Positions 18,089 to 27,006 of a stretch of DNA of 34,080 nucleotides are shown here, piece by piece (position 1 is the first letter of the stretch; each line of letters starts with the position of its first letter). The DNA lies in NCBI GenBank assembly GCA_027364845.1, contig DAHXOO010000026.1, forward strand, positions 1 to 34,080, given 5' to 3'. The translations under genes were made by a program, and so were the position numbers. The stretch is from Pseudomonadota bacterium. Its GTDB lineage: Bacteria > Pseudomonadota > Gammaproteobacteria > Acidiferrobacterales > UBA6901. The notes below the pieces were generated by a model. It worked only from the letters and a program-made list of their open reading frames with translations. It was not told the DNA's origin and searched no databases.

Positions 18089-19456
18089 ATGTCCGATTCC
18101 GGTTCTAGCCAACGGCTGAGCGGTTTCGACCGCCTGCACGGCCGCAAGCGGCGGTTTCGCCGCGATCTGCGGCGCGGCTGGCAGAACTACGGCGTCCTTT
18201 GGGCGGGCTCGATCATCATCGGCCTGCTGGCGGTGCTGTTCTCGGACTGGACCAATAGTGTGCTGGCCCTGTTTCTGAGGTGGATCGCCGGCCGTGCGTG
18301 GCTAGCGTTGTTCATCACTCCGGCATTCACCGCCGCCGGCGTCTGGGCGACGCGCAAATGGTTTAACGGCAGCGAAGGCAGCGGAATTCCCCAGGTCATC
18401 GCCGCGCTGCACGCCCCTCCGGATCCGAACCGCGGCTCGCGACTGTTCGGGCTGCGCGTGATCATCGGCAAGGTCGGCATCGGACTGCTCGGCATGCTCG
18501 GAGGCCTGACCCTGGGCCGCGAAGGGCCGACGGTACACATCGGCGCCTCGGTGATGTACGAGATGCGCCGCTTCTATCCGCGTGTTTCGGTGCGTACGGA
18601 ACGGCTGCTGCTATTGGCTGGCGCCGCCGCTGGGCTGTCGGGTGCCTTTAACACCCCGCTTGCCGGTATCCTGTTTGCCATCGAAGAGTTAAGCCGCAGC
18701 TTCGAAATCCGTACCAGCGAAGTACTGATCGTCAGTATCGTCATCTCCGGACTGGTGTCTCTGGCATTAGCAGGCAACTACCTGTACTTCGGCCAGATCA
18801 GCGCGCCGGACATCTATCCTGTTGCCTTTGCCGTGCCGGTCTTGACTGCGGCGGTGGTGTGTGGCCTGGCTGGTGCCGCATTCAACCTGCTGCTGCTGCG
18901 CCAGACGCGGTGGATTCCGGTGCGGCTGCACGCCTGGCGCGAACGCTCGCCCGTGGGCTGGGGCGCGGTGATGGGATTACTGGTGGCAGTCATCGGGATC
19001 GCCGCAGGCGGCCAGACCTGGGGCAGCGGCTATGACCAGGCCAGGCATCTGCTCATGAATCAAGGTGCGCAGGTCGGCTGGTTCTACCCGCTGGCCAAGC
19101 TGGCAAGCATGGTCTTGTCCTATTTCACCGGCCTACCCGGTGGGCTGTTTTCGCCATCATTGTCGATCGGCGCCGGCTTCGGCCACTGGGTCAGCCACTG
19201 GTTTATACAGTATCCGCAATCCGCGCTGGTGGCGATTTGCATGGTGGGCTATCTGTCAGCAGTGACCCAATCGCCGCTGACTTCGTTCGTGATCGTGATG
19301 GAGATGATCAACGGCACTGGACTGATCATCCCGCTGATGGCTACGGCACTGATCAGCAGCAAGATCGCCAGTTTCTACAGCGGGCCTCTCTACCTGGAAC
19401 TGGCGCATCAGAAATATTTCGAGGTGCCGGAAGAACGCAGACCGACCAGGGGCTGA
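18089..19456 (+). CDS. ClC-family chloride/proton antiporter
   Basis: The protein is 455 aa with ten or more hydrophobic segments. Ion-path motifs are complete: GSGIPQV (central Ser), GREGPTVHIG (gating Glu), and GGLFSPSLSIGAGFG. AGILFAIEEL carries the paired Glu that includes the internal proton-transfer residue of E. coli ClcA, so an exchanger rather than a passive channel is expected. FYSGPLYLELAH near the end holds the conserved Tyr. There are no C-terminal CBS domains. In acid-exposed bacteria these antiporters help in extreme acid resistance. ATG 18089 is chosen over the TTG at 18059 because it precedes the basic N-terminus; no strong ribosome binding site precedes either. Confidence 0.92.
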   Translation: MSDSGSSQRLSGFDRLHGRKRRFRRDLRRGWQNYGVLWAGSIIIGLLAVLFSDWTNSVLALFLRWIAGRAWLALFITPAFTAAGVWATRKWFNGSEGSGIPQVIAALHAPPDPNRGSRLFGLRVIIGKVGIGLLGMLGGLTLGREGPTVHIGASVMYEMRRFYPRVSVRTERLLLLAGAAAGLSGAFNTPLAGILFAIEELSRSFEIRTSEVLIVSIVISGLVSLALAGNYLYFGQISAPDIYPVAFAVPVLTAAVVCGLAGAAFNLLLLRQTRWIPVRLHAWRERSPVGWGAVMGLLVAVIGIAAGGQTWGSGYDQARHLLMNQGAQVGWFYPLAKLASMVLSYFTGLPGGLFSPSLSIGAGFGHWVSHWFIQYPQSALVAICMVGYLSAVTQSPLTSFVIVMEMINGTGLIIPLMATALISSKIASFYSGPLYLELAHQKYFEVPEERRPTRG

Positions 19457-19558
19457 TCAGGACCAGGGATATTATCCCGGGCGAAGCTCCTGGGGGGAAA
19501 GCAGCCGGGCAGCGGGAATCGTGTCCCCGATCCTATCCGATCCTATCTTTGGGATAGA

Positions 19559-19573
19559 CCGGAAAGTTTCCGG
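19559..19573. repeat. Perfect 15-base dyad CCGGAAA-G-TTTCCGG
   Basis: Seven-base arms around one central base, 100 bases downstream of the ClC gene. This size suits a dimeric regulator, but the function is unknown and chance cannot be excluded. Confidence 0.5.
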
Positions 19574-19971
19574 ATTCCGCGTGGGACTACCCGCGACTTC
19601 AATCTCCGCAAGAATTGCACTAAACTCCCCCTGCGGCGCGTGGTGACCCTGCTAAATCAACGGTTGCGACTCGCGCCGGCACGGTCTGCCGGCGACTTTC
19701 TCCGGCAGGACCAGGCGTCGAAGAGGTTCAGGATTCCATGCACGCTTCCTGGCTGTATGCTCCATCGAGCACGGGGAGAGAACCCTTCGAGCGACGCAGG
19801 GGATTTACCAAATAGGTTTGCGTCATTCGTTATTCATGGCCGGGCAGGCTGCCCAGTTCGCCAAGCGCCGCCTTTGAGATAAGGCGGTGCGCGGACAGGA
19901 TCCTGTTTTGCCGCTGAGTTCCAATTTCTTGATCGGACCCCAAGCACCCATGTCCACTATGCCTTCCACCG

Positions 19972-19995
19972 CCGATTCATCACGGGATGAATCGG
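19972..19995 (+). promoter_or_regulatory. 10-bp inverted repeat with ACGG loop before the MFS start codon
   Basis: CCGATTCATC and GATGAATCGG pair perfectly around a four-base loop and end five bases before the ATG at 20001. In RNA this is a stable hairpin over the ribosome binding region; in DNA it could be a repressor operator. If translation began further upstream it would be coding (ADSSRDES). Confidence 0.55.
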
Positions 19996-20000
19996 TTTCC

Positions 20001-21200
20001 ATGACTAAGCACGAGCGCCGCTCGAGCATTACCCTGGCTTCGATCTATGGTCTGCGTATGCTCGGGCTGTTCCTTATTCTGCCGGTATTCGCAGTCTATG
20101 CCCGACACCTGCCGGGCAGCAGCAGGACCCTGATTGGTGTGGCGCTGGGCATCTACGGTTTGGGTCAGGCACTCATGCAGATTCCGCTGGGGTCGGCCAG
20201 TGATCGTTTCGGGCGCAAGCCCGTCATGGTCTTCGGCCTACTGCTGTTCGCCGCCGGCTCATTCCTGGCGGGAGCGACCAGCAGTCTGTATGTCATTATC
20301 GCCGGCCGTGCTCTGCAGGGCATGGGCGCGATCTCGGCGGCGATCTCAGCGATGATTGCCGACTCTACCCGTGAACAGCACCGCACCAAGGCCATGGCCT
20401 TGGTCGGCATGACCATCGGGCTGAGTTTCATCATTTCGCTGATCGCCGGTCCGACCTTGGGTCATCTCATCGGGGTACCCGGTATCTTCCGTCTCACCGG
20501 AGTGCTAGCGCTGCTTGGGATTGCGGTCGTCGTCTGGATCGTGCCGGACGCACCAATGGTCACCCATGCCGAGGAAACCCAGGGGCACTGGGCGCGCGAT
20601 GTGTTCACCGCTGCGTTGCTACGACTTGATTTCTCGATCTTCGTAGTCAATTTCCTGCAGGTCAGCCTGTTTCTCGTGGTGCCCATGGCCTTGATCCGGC
20701 ATGTCGGCATCCCGCTGCGCCATCATTGGATGGTCTATCTGCCGGTCACTGTGCTGTCTTTCGCGCTGGCTGTTCCCGGCATCATCTGGGCCGAACGCCG
20801 TGGCCACATGAAGCCGGTGCTCCTGGCTGCCGTGGCTGTGCTCGCGCTGAGCATGCTGGGTATGGCTGCCGGCTACGACCATCCCGTCGCGCTAATTGCC
20901 GCGCTGTTCTTCTTTTTCGTCGGCTTCAATGTGATGGAAGCGCTGCTTCCTTCACTGGTCTCACGCACTGCACCGCCGGCGCGCAAAGGGCTAGCTTTGG
21001 GCGTTTATAGTACCGGGCAGTCTTTAGGGATTTTCGTCGGTGGCACGGTCAGTGGCCTGCTGGCGCAGCACGTAGGCCGACCGGCAGTGTTCCTGGCCGG
21101 CGCAGGTCTGGCAGCCGTATGGCTGTTTGTGGCTGCGTTTATCCAGCCTCCGGCGAAGCGGCAGGGACCGCCGCCGGCAACGGTGCGACACTCGTCCTGA
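20001..21200 (+). CDS. MFS exporter related to YajR, lacking the C-terminal domain
   Basis: The protein is 399 aa with twelve predicted membrane helices. SLIYGLRMLGLF-type first-helix sequence (ASIYGLRMLGLFLILPVFAVY), GIYGLGQALMQIPLGSASDRFGRKPVMV (MFS motif A, DRFGRK), GRALQGMGAISAAISAMIADSTREQHRTKAMA and FVGFNVMEALLPSLVSRTAPPARKGLALGVYSTGQSLG all match E. coli YajR. YajR has an extra cytoplasmic domain after helix 12; here the chain ends shortly after (FIQPPAKRQG). Substrate is unknown; drug/proton antiport is the family default. ATG 20001 gives the N-terminus typical of YajR. GTG 19887 or ATG 19950 are alternatives. A strong hairpin covers the region just upstream. Confidence 0.85.
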   Translation: MTKHERRSSITLASIYGLRMLGLFLILPVFAVYARHLPGSSRTLIGVALGIYGLGQALMQIPLGSASDRFGRKPVMVFGLLLFAAGSFLAGATSSLYVIIAGRALQGMGAISAAISAMIADSTREQHRTKAMALVGMTIGLSFIISLIAGPTLGHLIGVPGIFRLTGVLALLGIAVVVWIVPDAPMVTHAEETQGHWARDVFTAALLRLDFSIFVVNFLQVSLFLVVPMALIRHVGIPLRHHWMVYLPVTVLSFALAVPGIIWAERRGHMKPVLLAAVAVLALSMLGMAAGYDHPVALIAALFFFFVGFNVMEALLPSLVSRTAPPARKGLALGVYSTGQSLGIFVGGTVSGLLAQHVGRPAVFLAGAGLAAVWLFVAAFIQPPAKRQGPPPATVRHSS

Positions 21201-21375
21201 GAAGCGGTGATCCGGCAGCAATACTGATGGCCGGCGACATCCTAACTCCCAGGCGGACGACAAGGCCAGATTGACTGGGAATATTTCACTGCAGTTCTGG
21301 CACTTGATGTCGAACACCGTAAATATGCATCAGGTCTATTCATTCTTCCAGAATTTGACGCAGTGGCCCCTTGTG

Positions 21376-21840
21376 CTATTTGCCTACTGAATCAACCCAC
21401 GCTCCCTTACAGTTCCCGTTCTCTGTCATCTCGGGGTGAAATACCCAGGTCAGTTTCGGCATCGGCCATGAATAAATTTGAACGGCGACTCGCTGGTCGG
21501 CAGGCGGCTTTATAGGCATCACGCCGACATTGAAATTACCGTTTTGAGAGGCAAGGTAGTTCTCAGAACCATACGATTGCAAAACGAGTACCTTCGGGCC
21601 GCCCGGCTGAATGATCCATGGATAATCCTGATACCCAGCTTCATGGGTCTGCATCCCCGTCATCATAGCGTTGGGCGAAGATCCGTTTGTGCTTAGAACC
21701 TGCACGAGAATCGGAACACCCAGGTTGTTCACGAATGCCAGACAGGCGCCTGCCGACGCCTGGCTTTGCGCCTTGGCGCCAGACGCCACTGTGAGCGCAG
21801 CTACGACAGCGGCTAAAGCTGCAATTGTTTTCATCTTCAT
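21376..21840 (-). CDS. Small secreted protein of unknown function
   Basis: The protein is 154 aa. The signal peptide is clear (MKMKTIAALAAVVAALTVASGAKA, probable cleavage after AKA). Two Cys (GACLAFV near the mature start, NGNCKGAW near the end) may form a disulfide. The mature part is rich in Gly, Pro, Asn and aromatics (HEAGYQDYPWIIQPGGPKVLVL, PMPKLTWVFHPEM), suggesting a beta-rich fold. ATG 21840 follows GAGGA with good spacing. It lies 13 bases after the frameshifted secreted-protein gene and probably shares its transcript. I do not recognise a family. Confidence 0.75.
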   Translation of the reverse strand: MKMKTIAALAAVVAALTVASGAKAQSQASAGACLAFVNNLGVPILVQVLSTNGSSPNAMMTGMQTHEAGYQDYPWIIQPGGPKVLVLQSYGSENYLASQNGNFNVGVMPIKPPADQRVAVQIYSWPMPKLTWVFHPEMTENGNCKGAWVDSVGK

Positions 21841-21853
21841 TTGGATTCCTCGG

Positions 21854-22275
21854 TCAAAATTTGGTGGCAGGAAGCGACATAGCTCCCGGTGTGCATCGGA
21901 TGATTGTGGAATTCCAATACGGACCTGCGGGGGATCGCTTGGTCAGAGTCCCGGTCGTTCGGTCGAGATCGTGATAAACCGGCAATGTTCCCTTATAGAT
22001 CACCCAGCTGATCAAGGTTGGCGTGATCTGCGCCGATGCCGTATATGAAATCACCGGTTCCCATACTCCTCGATAGCCGGACCCTGGGCCATAGATCTTG
22101 GGGTCACTCTTTGTCTGGGAAAAAACAGCGTCTTTGCCACATTCACCGACAGATGTTGTACCGGTGGATCGCCGCAATTGAGTTCGATTGTTTTGTCGTT
22201 TGCGCGCGCTGTTATTGCGACAAGCCCGATGAGGGTGAGACAGAATGCAACGATACTTTTTACATTCAATGCCAA
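21854..22275 (-). pseudogene. Secreted protein gene split by a frameshift at a six-base homopolymer
   Basis: TTG at 22275, preceded by AAGGAG, starts a signal peptide (MALNVKSIVAFCLTLIGLVAITARA) and a short mature part (NDKTIELNCGDPPVQHLSVN). After KTLFF this frame runs on only as PRQRVTPRSMAQGP to a stop at 22051. In the -1 frame from the same point the sequence is protein-like to 21854 (SQTKSDPKIYGPGSGYRGVW, PTLISWVIYKGTLPVYHDLD). The switch falls on a run of six A at 22120-22125 (T6 on the coding strand). Joined, the product would be about 140 aa, similar in size to its neighbour. The cause could be a real mutation, a sequencing error or programmed -1 slippage. Function is unknown. Confidence 0.65.
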
Positions 22276-22417
22276 TTTCCGAATCTCCTTCGTTGGATCG
22301 CGGCATCTACCTCATAATCGTATAACGGTGAACGGAGTCACTTTCTGCCTCGACACCACTATCAACGCCGCACCACCGGTTTCCTTCGAGCTTCTCCATC
22401 ATTCCGTTCTTGCGGGA

Positions 22418-23554
22418 TTATTTCGCGTCTCCAGTCCCAGACCCGATAGCCTTTGTCGTTGCGGTTCCAGTTCCAGTTGCGACCTCGTTTGCAATTTTGG
22501 CCGCGAACTGCCGTTCAACGTGAACCGCCGCGCTGCTGCTCAAGTTTCCTTCACCTAATTTTCCATCGTGGGCGACGGCCCCGCTTTCCAATACGTGGCC
22601 GGCGGTATCTGCAAGCTGGTAGTTCGCGGCAAACTTGAGCGTGCCTGGCGCTAAACTTGTAAGAAAACCAGCTACGCCAAAATCCATCATGTCTTGTGTC
22701 ATGGTGATGGTAAGAACCAGATTAGGGGTGCCGCCATTGATGCCCGCGAACACGTTCTTTCTGGCAAGATCAGCGGCAACCCATCCCCGTACTTGATTCA
22801 GCTCAGATTGCTCGCACTTGGAGTACAAGTTGCTGTCGAACAAGCCTATTGGATCCGGATCCGGTGGGCACCGTGACACGACTTTGATCGCAAGCCGCTT
22901 GCCTGCGTACTCTGCCGTACTGCCTGAACCGGCGAGTGATGCCGAAGTGACTTGCCTCGCTGGTGGGTTATTTGCTGGCGCAAGGCCGGCTTGACCTGCT
23001 GCGTTTGACTGCACCGGCGCTGGTTGTGCTACTTGATTGCCACTATCAACGGGCTGCGGAGCGTTGCCAGCCATTTGCTTGATCGCGTTTAGCGCAACGA
23101 TCAACCTTTTCGCCTCCACTTCCGTAGTTACAAGATTGGGGGTGAACTCGTCGGTGAAATGGACTACGCCCTGCCCCATGATCTTGCCGGCGGTTGGATT
23201 TAGTGCACTGACAGGAATAGCGTCACCGCGTGAACCGTCCGCATGCAAAAACAGCAAGGATCGACCATCTTTGGTAAGGATTATTTCGCTTATTTGATAA
23301 CCGGAATCTCCACAAAAAAATGACGGACAAAATTTCCCAGTGGCATACCTTAGCGTAGATTGTGCGCTTTTTGCGGAAGTGACGTAGTCGCCATTGCCAG
23401 GCCCTGGTGGGGCTATGTTCATGCTGGTCTCGCAACCGGCAAGACCGCTCACCGCCAGGGCAAGGAATGCCAAGTGCAGCAACTTCTGTGCGAACGGAAT
23501 GCGGTTGCTCGATCCGAATTGATGATGTGAAGTTGTGTGGTGTTTAATGGCCAT
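22418..23554 (-). CDS. Large lipoprotein of unknown function
   Basis: The protein is 378 aa. The N-terminus is basic and His-rich, then a lipoprotein signal LAFLALAVSGLAGC with acylated Cys about 41. An N-terminal domain (about 55-165; FCPSFFCGDSGYQISEIILTKDGRSLLF, GQGVVHFTDEFTPN) is joined by a Pro/Ala/Gln linker (about 170-215) to a second domain (RLAIKVVSRCPPDPDPIGLF, GGTPNLVLTITMTQDMMDFG, LKFAANYQLADTAGHVLESG). The latter resembles periplasmic domains such as DUF4410 that bind or assemble surface proteins, but the match is weak. The end is Gly/Thr-rich. No strong ribosome binding site precedes 23554. It sits among other exported-protein genes on the same strand. Confidence 0.75.
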   Translation of the reverse strand: MAIKHHTTSHHQFGSSNRIPFAQKLLHLAFLALAVSGLAGCETSMNIAPPGPGNGDYVTSAKSAQSTLRYATGKFCPSFFCGDSGYQISEIILTKDGRSLLFLHADGSRGDAIPVSALNPTAGKIMGQGVVHFTDEFTPNLVTTEVEAKRLIVALNAIKQMAGNAPQPVDSGNQVAQPAPVQSNAAGQAGLAPANNPPARQVTSASLAGSGSTAEYAGKRLAIKVVSRCPPDPDPIGLFDSNLYSKCEQSELNQVRGWVAADLARKNVFAGINGGTPNLVLTITMTQDMMDFGVAGFLTSLAPGTLKFAANYQLADTAGHVLESGAVAHDGKLGEGNLSSSAAVHVERQFAAKIANEVATGTGTATTKAIGSGTGDAK

Positions 23555-23870
23555 GCTCCATTGTTATGGATTGGACAGCGTGATGGCGTTAGCTTAAGTC
23601 CACTTTATAGAACTTGGACGCCAGGACCGGTTTGTACGCGTCGTGGCGCAGTGCACGTCTTGGACACCCCATTGCGCATCGAGAGGCTCGGCGTACATTC
23701 GACCATGCCACTATAAAATCCGGTAGCGCCACGTCTGATTTCATGAGAGCGCGGGGCGAACTTCGTTTTCACACTGGATCGCCCGGCGGGGGATCACCGG
23801 ACGGATGCGGCCTGGGCTCCTCTTGCCACAGGTTCATTCCTGAAACAGGCCGCGAGCCTACAGGCCATCC
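23555..23870. other. Intergenic region
   Basis: 315 bp with no supported gene. A TATAAA-like -10 for the large lipoprotein gene is visible on the minus strand near 23606-23611, without a recognisable -35 box. Confidence 0.4.
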
Positions 23871-24296
23871 TTAATGATCGTAATCGCTGTAATTGACGGC
23901 GCCAAGCAGTGCGCAGCCGGCGCCTGCCCCGGCCATTGCACCATAGACGCCGCCGAAGCTGCCGAACAGTCCGCCGATCATGCCGCCACCGATACATCCC
24001 CAAGCAAACGCTGCTGGGGGGCTCTCGCAATTTTGCCCGACGACCCTGCCGTGATGCGTCACCCACACGCATCCGGCCCCGGTACGATCGAGCAAGGCCG
24101 GGTTTGAGGCTTCCTTCGCCTGCAGCAGCGCGAGCTCCTGATTGCTGAGCGGTGCGGCCACGGCGATTCCCTCTGGACCGCGGGCGGATAGTGCCGGCGA
24201 ACCGGATAGCGAGGTGCCCGTGGCGGCCAGGACCGCCCCGGCGTAGGCAGTGCACGCGCCGAGAAGCGTGGCTGCCGCGATATCAGACCATTTCAT
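23871..24296 (-). CDS. Exported glycine-zipper protein
   Basis: The protein is 141 aa. A signal peptide (MKWSDIAAATLLGACTAYAGAVLAA) is followed by a Ser/Ala-rich part, a helical stretch (SNQELALLQAKEASNPALLD) and VWVTHHGRVVGQNCES. Residues about 100-135 are a glycine-zipper (AWGCIGGGMIGGLFGSFGGV, YGAMAGAGAGCALLGAVN) that can insert into or oligomerise on membranes, as in glycine-zipper outer-membrane proteins and class II bacteriocins. ATG 24296 follows GGGAG. It lies 44 bases after the C39-peptidase lipoprotein gene in the same direction, so the peptidase may process it. There is no clear double-glycine leader; the Sec-type signal argues against a classic C39-exported bacteriocin. Confidence 0.75.
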   Translation of the reverse strand: MKWSDIAAATLLGACTAYAGAVLAATGTSLSGSPALSARGPEGIAVAAPLSNQELALLQAKEASNPALLDRTGAGCVWVTHHGRVVGQNCESPPAAFAWGCIGGGMIGGLFGSFGGVYGAMAGAGAGCALLGAVNYSDYDH

Positions 24297-24340
24297 TTTT
24301 ATTCTCCCTTGCTGATTTTAGTTGAGTGAGTAAAGGTGAT

Positions 24341-24964
24341 TCAGTGATCTTTTGCCGTCCCCTCCTGCCGCGCCTGCGGGATAGCGAGAAAGGTAAAACG
24401 GCCGCTGGGTGTCCAGTTGCGTAGGAACGTCCGCCGGCTCTCCACGCGCCGTCCAAAGTCTGGATCAAGCACAACGAGGGTATGGCGCACCGGGTCGTAG
24501 CCGGCGACGACGACGTAATGACCCGGGGACCTGTCCGCGGACTCATACATGACGATGAGTGGTCTTCGCCGATCGAGATGCCGGTAGATCCCGGCCGGGC
24601 CGTGATTGAGGTCTCCGGGAAAGAGCAGTGCGATATATCCCGACTTCGAAAAGGCGGTTTTGAGATCACGGCCTGAAATTCCACCCCGGGTCTGTGCGGC
24701 CTGCATCAGGCGCCGGCGCGTTCCGCTGGCAAGCGGTACGCCGTAGTAGCGGCTCACCATGTCGGCGGCAGCGAGGCCGCAAAGGGTCTCCGTCGACTGC
24801 TTCTCATACGGAACCTTGAGCACCATTGCGGAACGGGAAAGATGGCCGGTCGCATTCAGGAATTGATTGTAGGTCGCGCACCCACCCAGAAATGCCAGGG
24901 CCAGACCCATCATGGCCTGCAGGGTGGCGCGGCGAAGCGGAGAGACGGGTCGCACGGTCATCAT
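24341..24964 (-). CDS. C39-family peptidase lipoprotein
   Basis: The protein is 207 aa. The lipoprotein signal ends at LALAFLGGC (Cys 29). The C39 papain-fold domain follows: KVPYEKQSTETLCGLAAADM with oxyanion Gln56 and catalytic Cys62, GRDLKTAFSKSGY, catalytic His149 in SPGHYVVVAGYD, and Asp167 in LVVLDPDFG. C39 domains cut leader peptides in bacteriocin transporters. Stand-alone periplasmic versions occur in surface-protein systems, for example FapD of the functional amyloid operon. Anchoring places it in the periplasm. The start could be 24964 or a later Met; both keep the signal. The glycine-zipper gene directly downstream is the natural candidate substrate. Confidence 0.82.
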   Translation of the reverse strand: MMTVRPVSPLRRATLQAMMGLALAFLGGCATYNQFLNATGHLSRSAMVLKVPYEKQSTETLCGLAAADMVSRYYGVPLASGTRRRLMQAAQTRGGISGRDLKTAFSKSGYIALLFPGDLNHGPAGIYRHLDRRRPLIVMYESADRSPGHYVVVAGYDPVRHTLVVLDPDFGRRVESRRTFLRNWTPSGRFTFLAIPQARQEGTAKDH

Positions 24965-25089
24965 GGCATCAGTTCGCGCTTATACTGAATCCGTTGCGCT
25001 AGGAGACTGTCCGAGTAATCGACAGCGATGGTAAACAGTGGGATTTAACATCATATTATTTCAGAAAATATGTGTTACAGTGGGTCAAA

Positions 25090-25380
25090 TTAGTAAGTTG
25101 TGCCGTAAATTTGAGTATGAAGTGGATAATTGTTGACGTTAGACTCATTATTCGGACAGCCACCTAAAAAGTTATAGACAAAGGGGAGCATGAATTGTAT
25201 CCCTCGAAAGAGGGATTTTGACGCGTTGCTGCGAGCCCCGATTTGCTGGCAGGAATTTTGTCCGCGGTAGCGCCCGCCGATGCCATAGGTAGTTACGCTG
25301 TCCGGAATCTCGAGTTGCATCAGGAACGCTTTGATCCCGAATTTCCTGTCGGTCCAGTGCCCCATACCGGAGGCCTTCAT
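25090..25380 (-). CDS. Possible small hypothetical protein or gene fragment
   Basis: The frame gives 96 aa and stays open another 22 codons upstream. The C-terminal half (GIGGRYRGQNSCQQIGARSN, FRGIQFMLPFVYNFLGGCPN, ending in HTQIYGTTY) is protein-like, with two Cys. It has lower GC than its neighbours, so it may be the tail of a transferred or decayed gene. No strong ribosome binding site or known family was recognised. Confidence 0.35.
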   Translation of the reverse strand: MKASGMGHWTDRKFGIKAFLMQLEIPDSVTTYGIGGRYRGQNSCQQIGARSNASKSLFRGIQFMLPFVYNFLGGCPNNESNVNNYPLHTQIYGTTY

Positions 25381-25955
25381 TTCCCGCTTATGCGCGTTGT
25401 CTTGTGCAACAGGTACTTGAAGTGATCCCGGTTGCGGCGCCGTTGTCTAATAAAAATTTATGGAGTTGATCTCCTGGCGCGTCCTCGGGAATTGATTTGG
25501 ATGGAAAACCGGAGCGGACGGGCAAATCTCAATCAAAGCCCGCGGTCAGCCGCTGTTTCGCCCGGCAAGCGCTTCCATGGGTCGCCATCGACCGCCCGAC
25601 CAAACTGGGATTCGCCGAATGGCTAGGCGTTTTCAGGATTGCCTGGGTTCCCACGACCTCGCTCGACGGGCTCACGGACCACTGCCGTATCGTCTGGACG
25701 GCGATGAGTCCGCTGGTTCAGGCACAGCATCATTCAGACCAAAAAAATTAGGTGACGGCTGGCAAACTAACCATAGCCTGAGCCATACTTTGGTTGATTT
25801 GAACCGGGCTTAGATTGGATGCAGATCCCGGGTCAGCATTGGGTGCAAGTTGGCAGAGGCAGTGACTCGCAAGGATAAAGAGTTTCGACGGCACGATAAA
25901 AATAGTAATGCGCTATTTCGCAGTCGGCTTGGCGATTTAAGGGGATGTACTGGCA
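25381..25955. other. Region before the LuxR pair without a supported gene
   Basis: About 570 bp. A plus-strand frame near 25580-25751 is mildly protein-like (GFAEWLGVFRIAWVPTTSLDG) but has no start signal and no known match. The right end has AAGGGGA, the ribosome binding site of the first LuxR gene. Confidence 0.4.
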
Positions 25956-26966
25956 ATGGCTCTTTCAGGAAAAGACTACGAGAAGATCCTAGAGACCATC
26001 GATATCGTCTATTCGGCCCCCGACACGGGCGAAATGTTCCGGGCGCTCTGTCGGCAATTGCACAAGTTCATTGGCATTTACAGCGCGATTTTCATTCCTG
26101 CAAACCCAAAGACCGGGGAGCTTCTTTTCGGCGGTTATCAGATCTACAACAACTCCGAGGGAGCCTTGCTCACCTATCTCGCTCACTATGCTCCGCAGGA
26201 CCCCTTTGCTTCGTGCGGGTGGTTCAAGGACCATCCGAACGAGGTTGCAAGAAACACGGATCTGATGCCGAAGCTGGCCAATACCGAATTCGCCTGTGAT
26301 TTCCTCATGCCCATGGCATCCGTATTCTATGTCATTGCGGCCACGCTCAGCGTCCAAGGCGATACGGTAGGGGTTCTGGGAATCCACCGGCAGAAGCGCG
26401 ATGGTAATTTCAGCCGCCGCGAAAAGGCGATCGTGAATATCCTTCTGCCGCATGTGGCCAAGTCCATCCATAACCGTGAATTAGCGCGCGATGGAACCCT
26501 TCTCAGGGAGACGCACGGCGTAATCATGACTGACGAGGGCGGCGGGCTTCTTTTCATCAACAACGCCGCCAAGGAAGCGCTGGGGGAGCGGGCAGCCGCG
26601 ACAGTTCCTGATCCCGGCCTCGGCTCGAGGGCCGCGTTTTTCAGGAATGGATCCCGCGCCTATCGTGTGCGCACCGTGCCGATAAGCAAGAAGAAAGGCG
26701 GGAAATTCATCGTGCTGGAGCCGCATCCTTCCGGGCAGAAATTCACCGAAAAGCTGGAAAGTTTCCGGCTCAGCGGGCGGGAAAAGGAAGTTGCGGCACT
26801 TGTGATCCAGGGTCACTCAAACCGCGAGGTTGCCGAGCAGCTTTTCATCAGCGAGATGACCGTGAAAGACCATCTCAAGAGCATATTCGGGAAGCTCGAC
26901 ATCAGGCGAAGGGGCGAACTGGTGTCCAGGGTGTTTGGATTCAGTGCCCTGGGAAATGGCAACTGA
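25956..26966 (+). CDS. LuxR-type regulator with GAF-like sensor, first of a tandem pair
   Basis: The protein is 336 aa. The N-terminus (about 1-185) is GAF-like (KFIGIYSAIFIPANPKTGEL, VIAATLSVQGDTVGVLGIHRQ). A middle part (190-255; VIMTDEGGGLLFINNAAKEAL) resembles a PAS fragment. The C-terminus (about 270-330) is a LuxR/FixJ HTH: LSGREKEVAALVIQGHSNREVAEQLFISEMTVKDHLKSIFGKL. No receiver or autoinducer-binding domain is seen, so a small ligand or redox cue is likely sensed. ATG 25956 follows AAGGGGA. The second gene starts 40 bases after its stop, so the two are probably one transcript. Confidence 0.83.
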   Translation: MALSGKDYEKILETIDIVYSAPDTGEMFRALCRQLHKFIGIYSAIFIPANPKTGELLFGGYQIYNNSEGALLTYLAHYAPQDPFASCGWFKDHPNEVARNTDLMPKLANTEFACDFLMPMASVFYVIAATLSVQGDTVGVLGIHRQKRDGNFSRREKAIVNILLPHVAKSIHNRELARDGTLLRETHGVIMTDEGGGLLFINNAAKEALGERAAATVPDPGLGSRAAFFRNGSRAYRVRTVPISKKKGGKFIVLEPHPSGQKFTEKLESFRLSGREKEVAALVIQGHSNREVAEQLFISEMTVKDHLKSIFGKLDIRRRGELVSRVFGFSALGNGN

Positions 26967-27006
26967 ACGCACCGCGCAGCTGTTTCGAAGTGAGAGGATA
27001 TCAATA

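Larger units (their letters stand above)
19457..20000. other. Intergenic region rich in dyads upstream of the MFS gene
   Basis: About 540 bp with no supported gene. It contains a tandem 10-bp repeat (cgatcctatc twice, 19528-19547), a 15-base perfect palindrome at 19559-19573 and a 10-bp inverted repeat at 19972-19995 just before the MFS start. The palindromes may be operators. The frame of the MFS gene stays open up to 19887. Confidence 0.5.
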
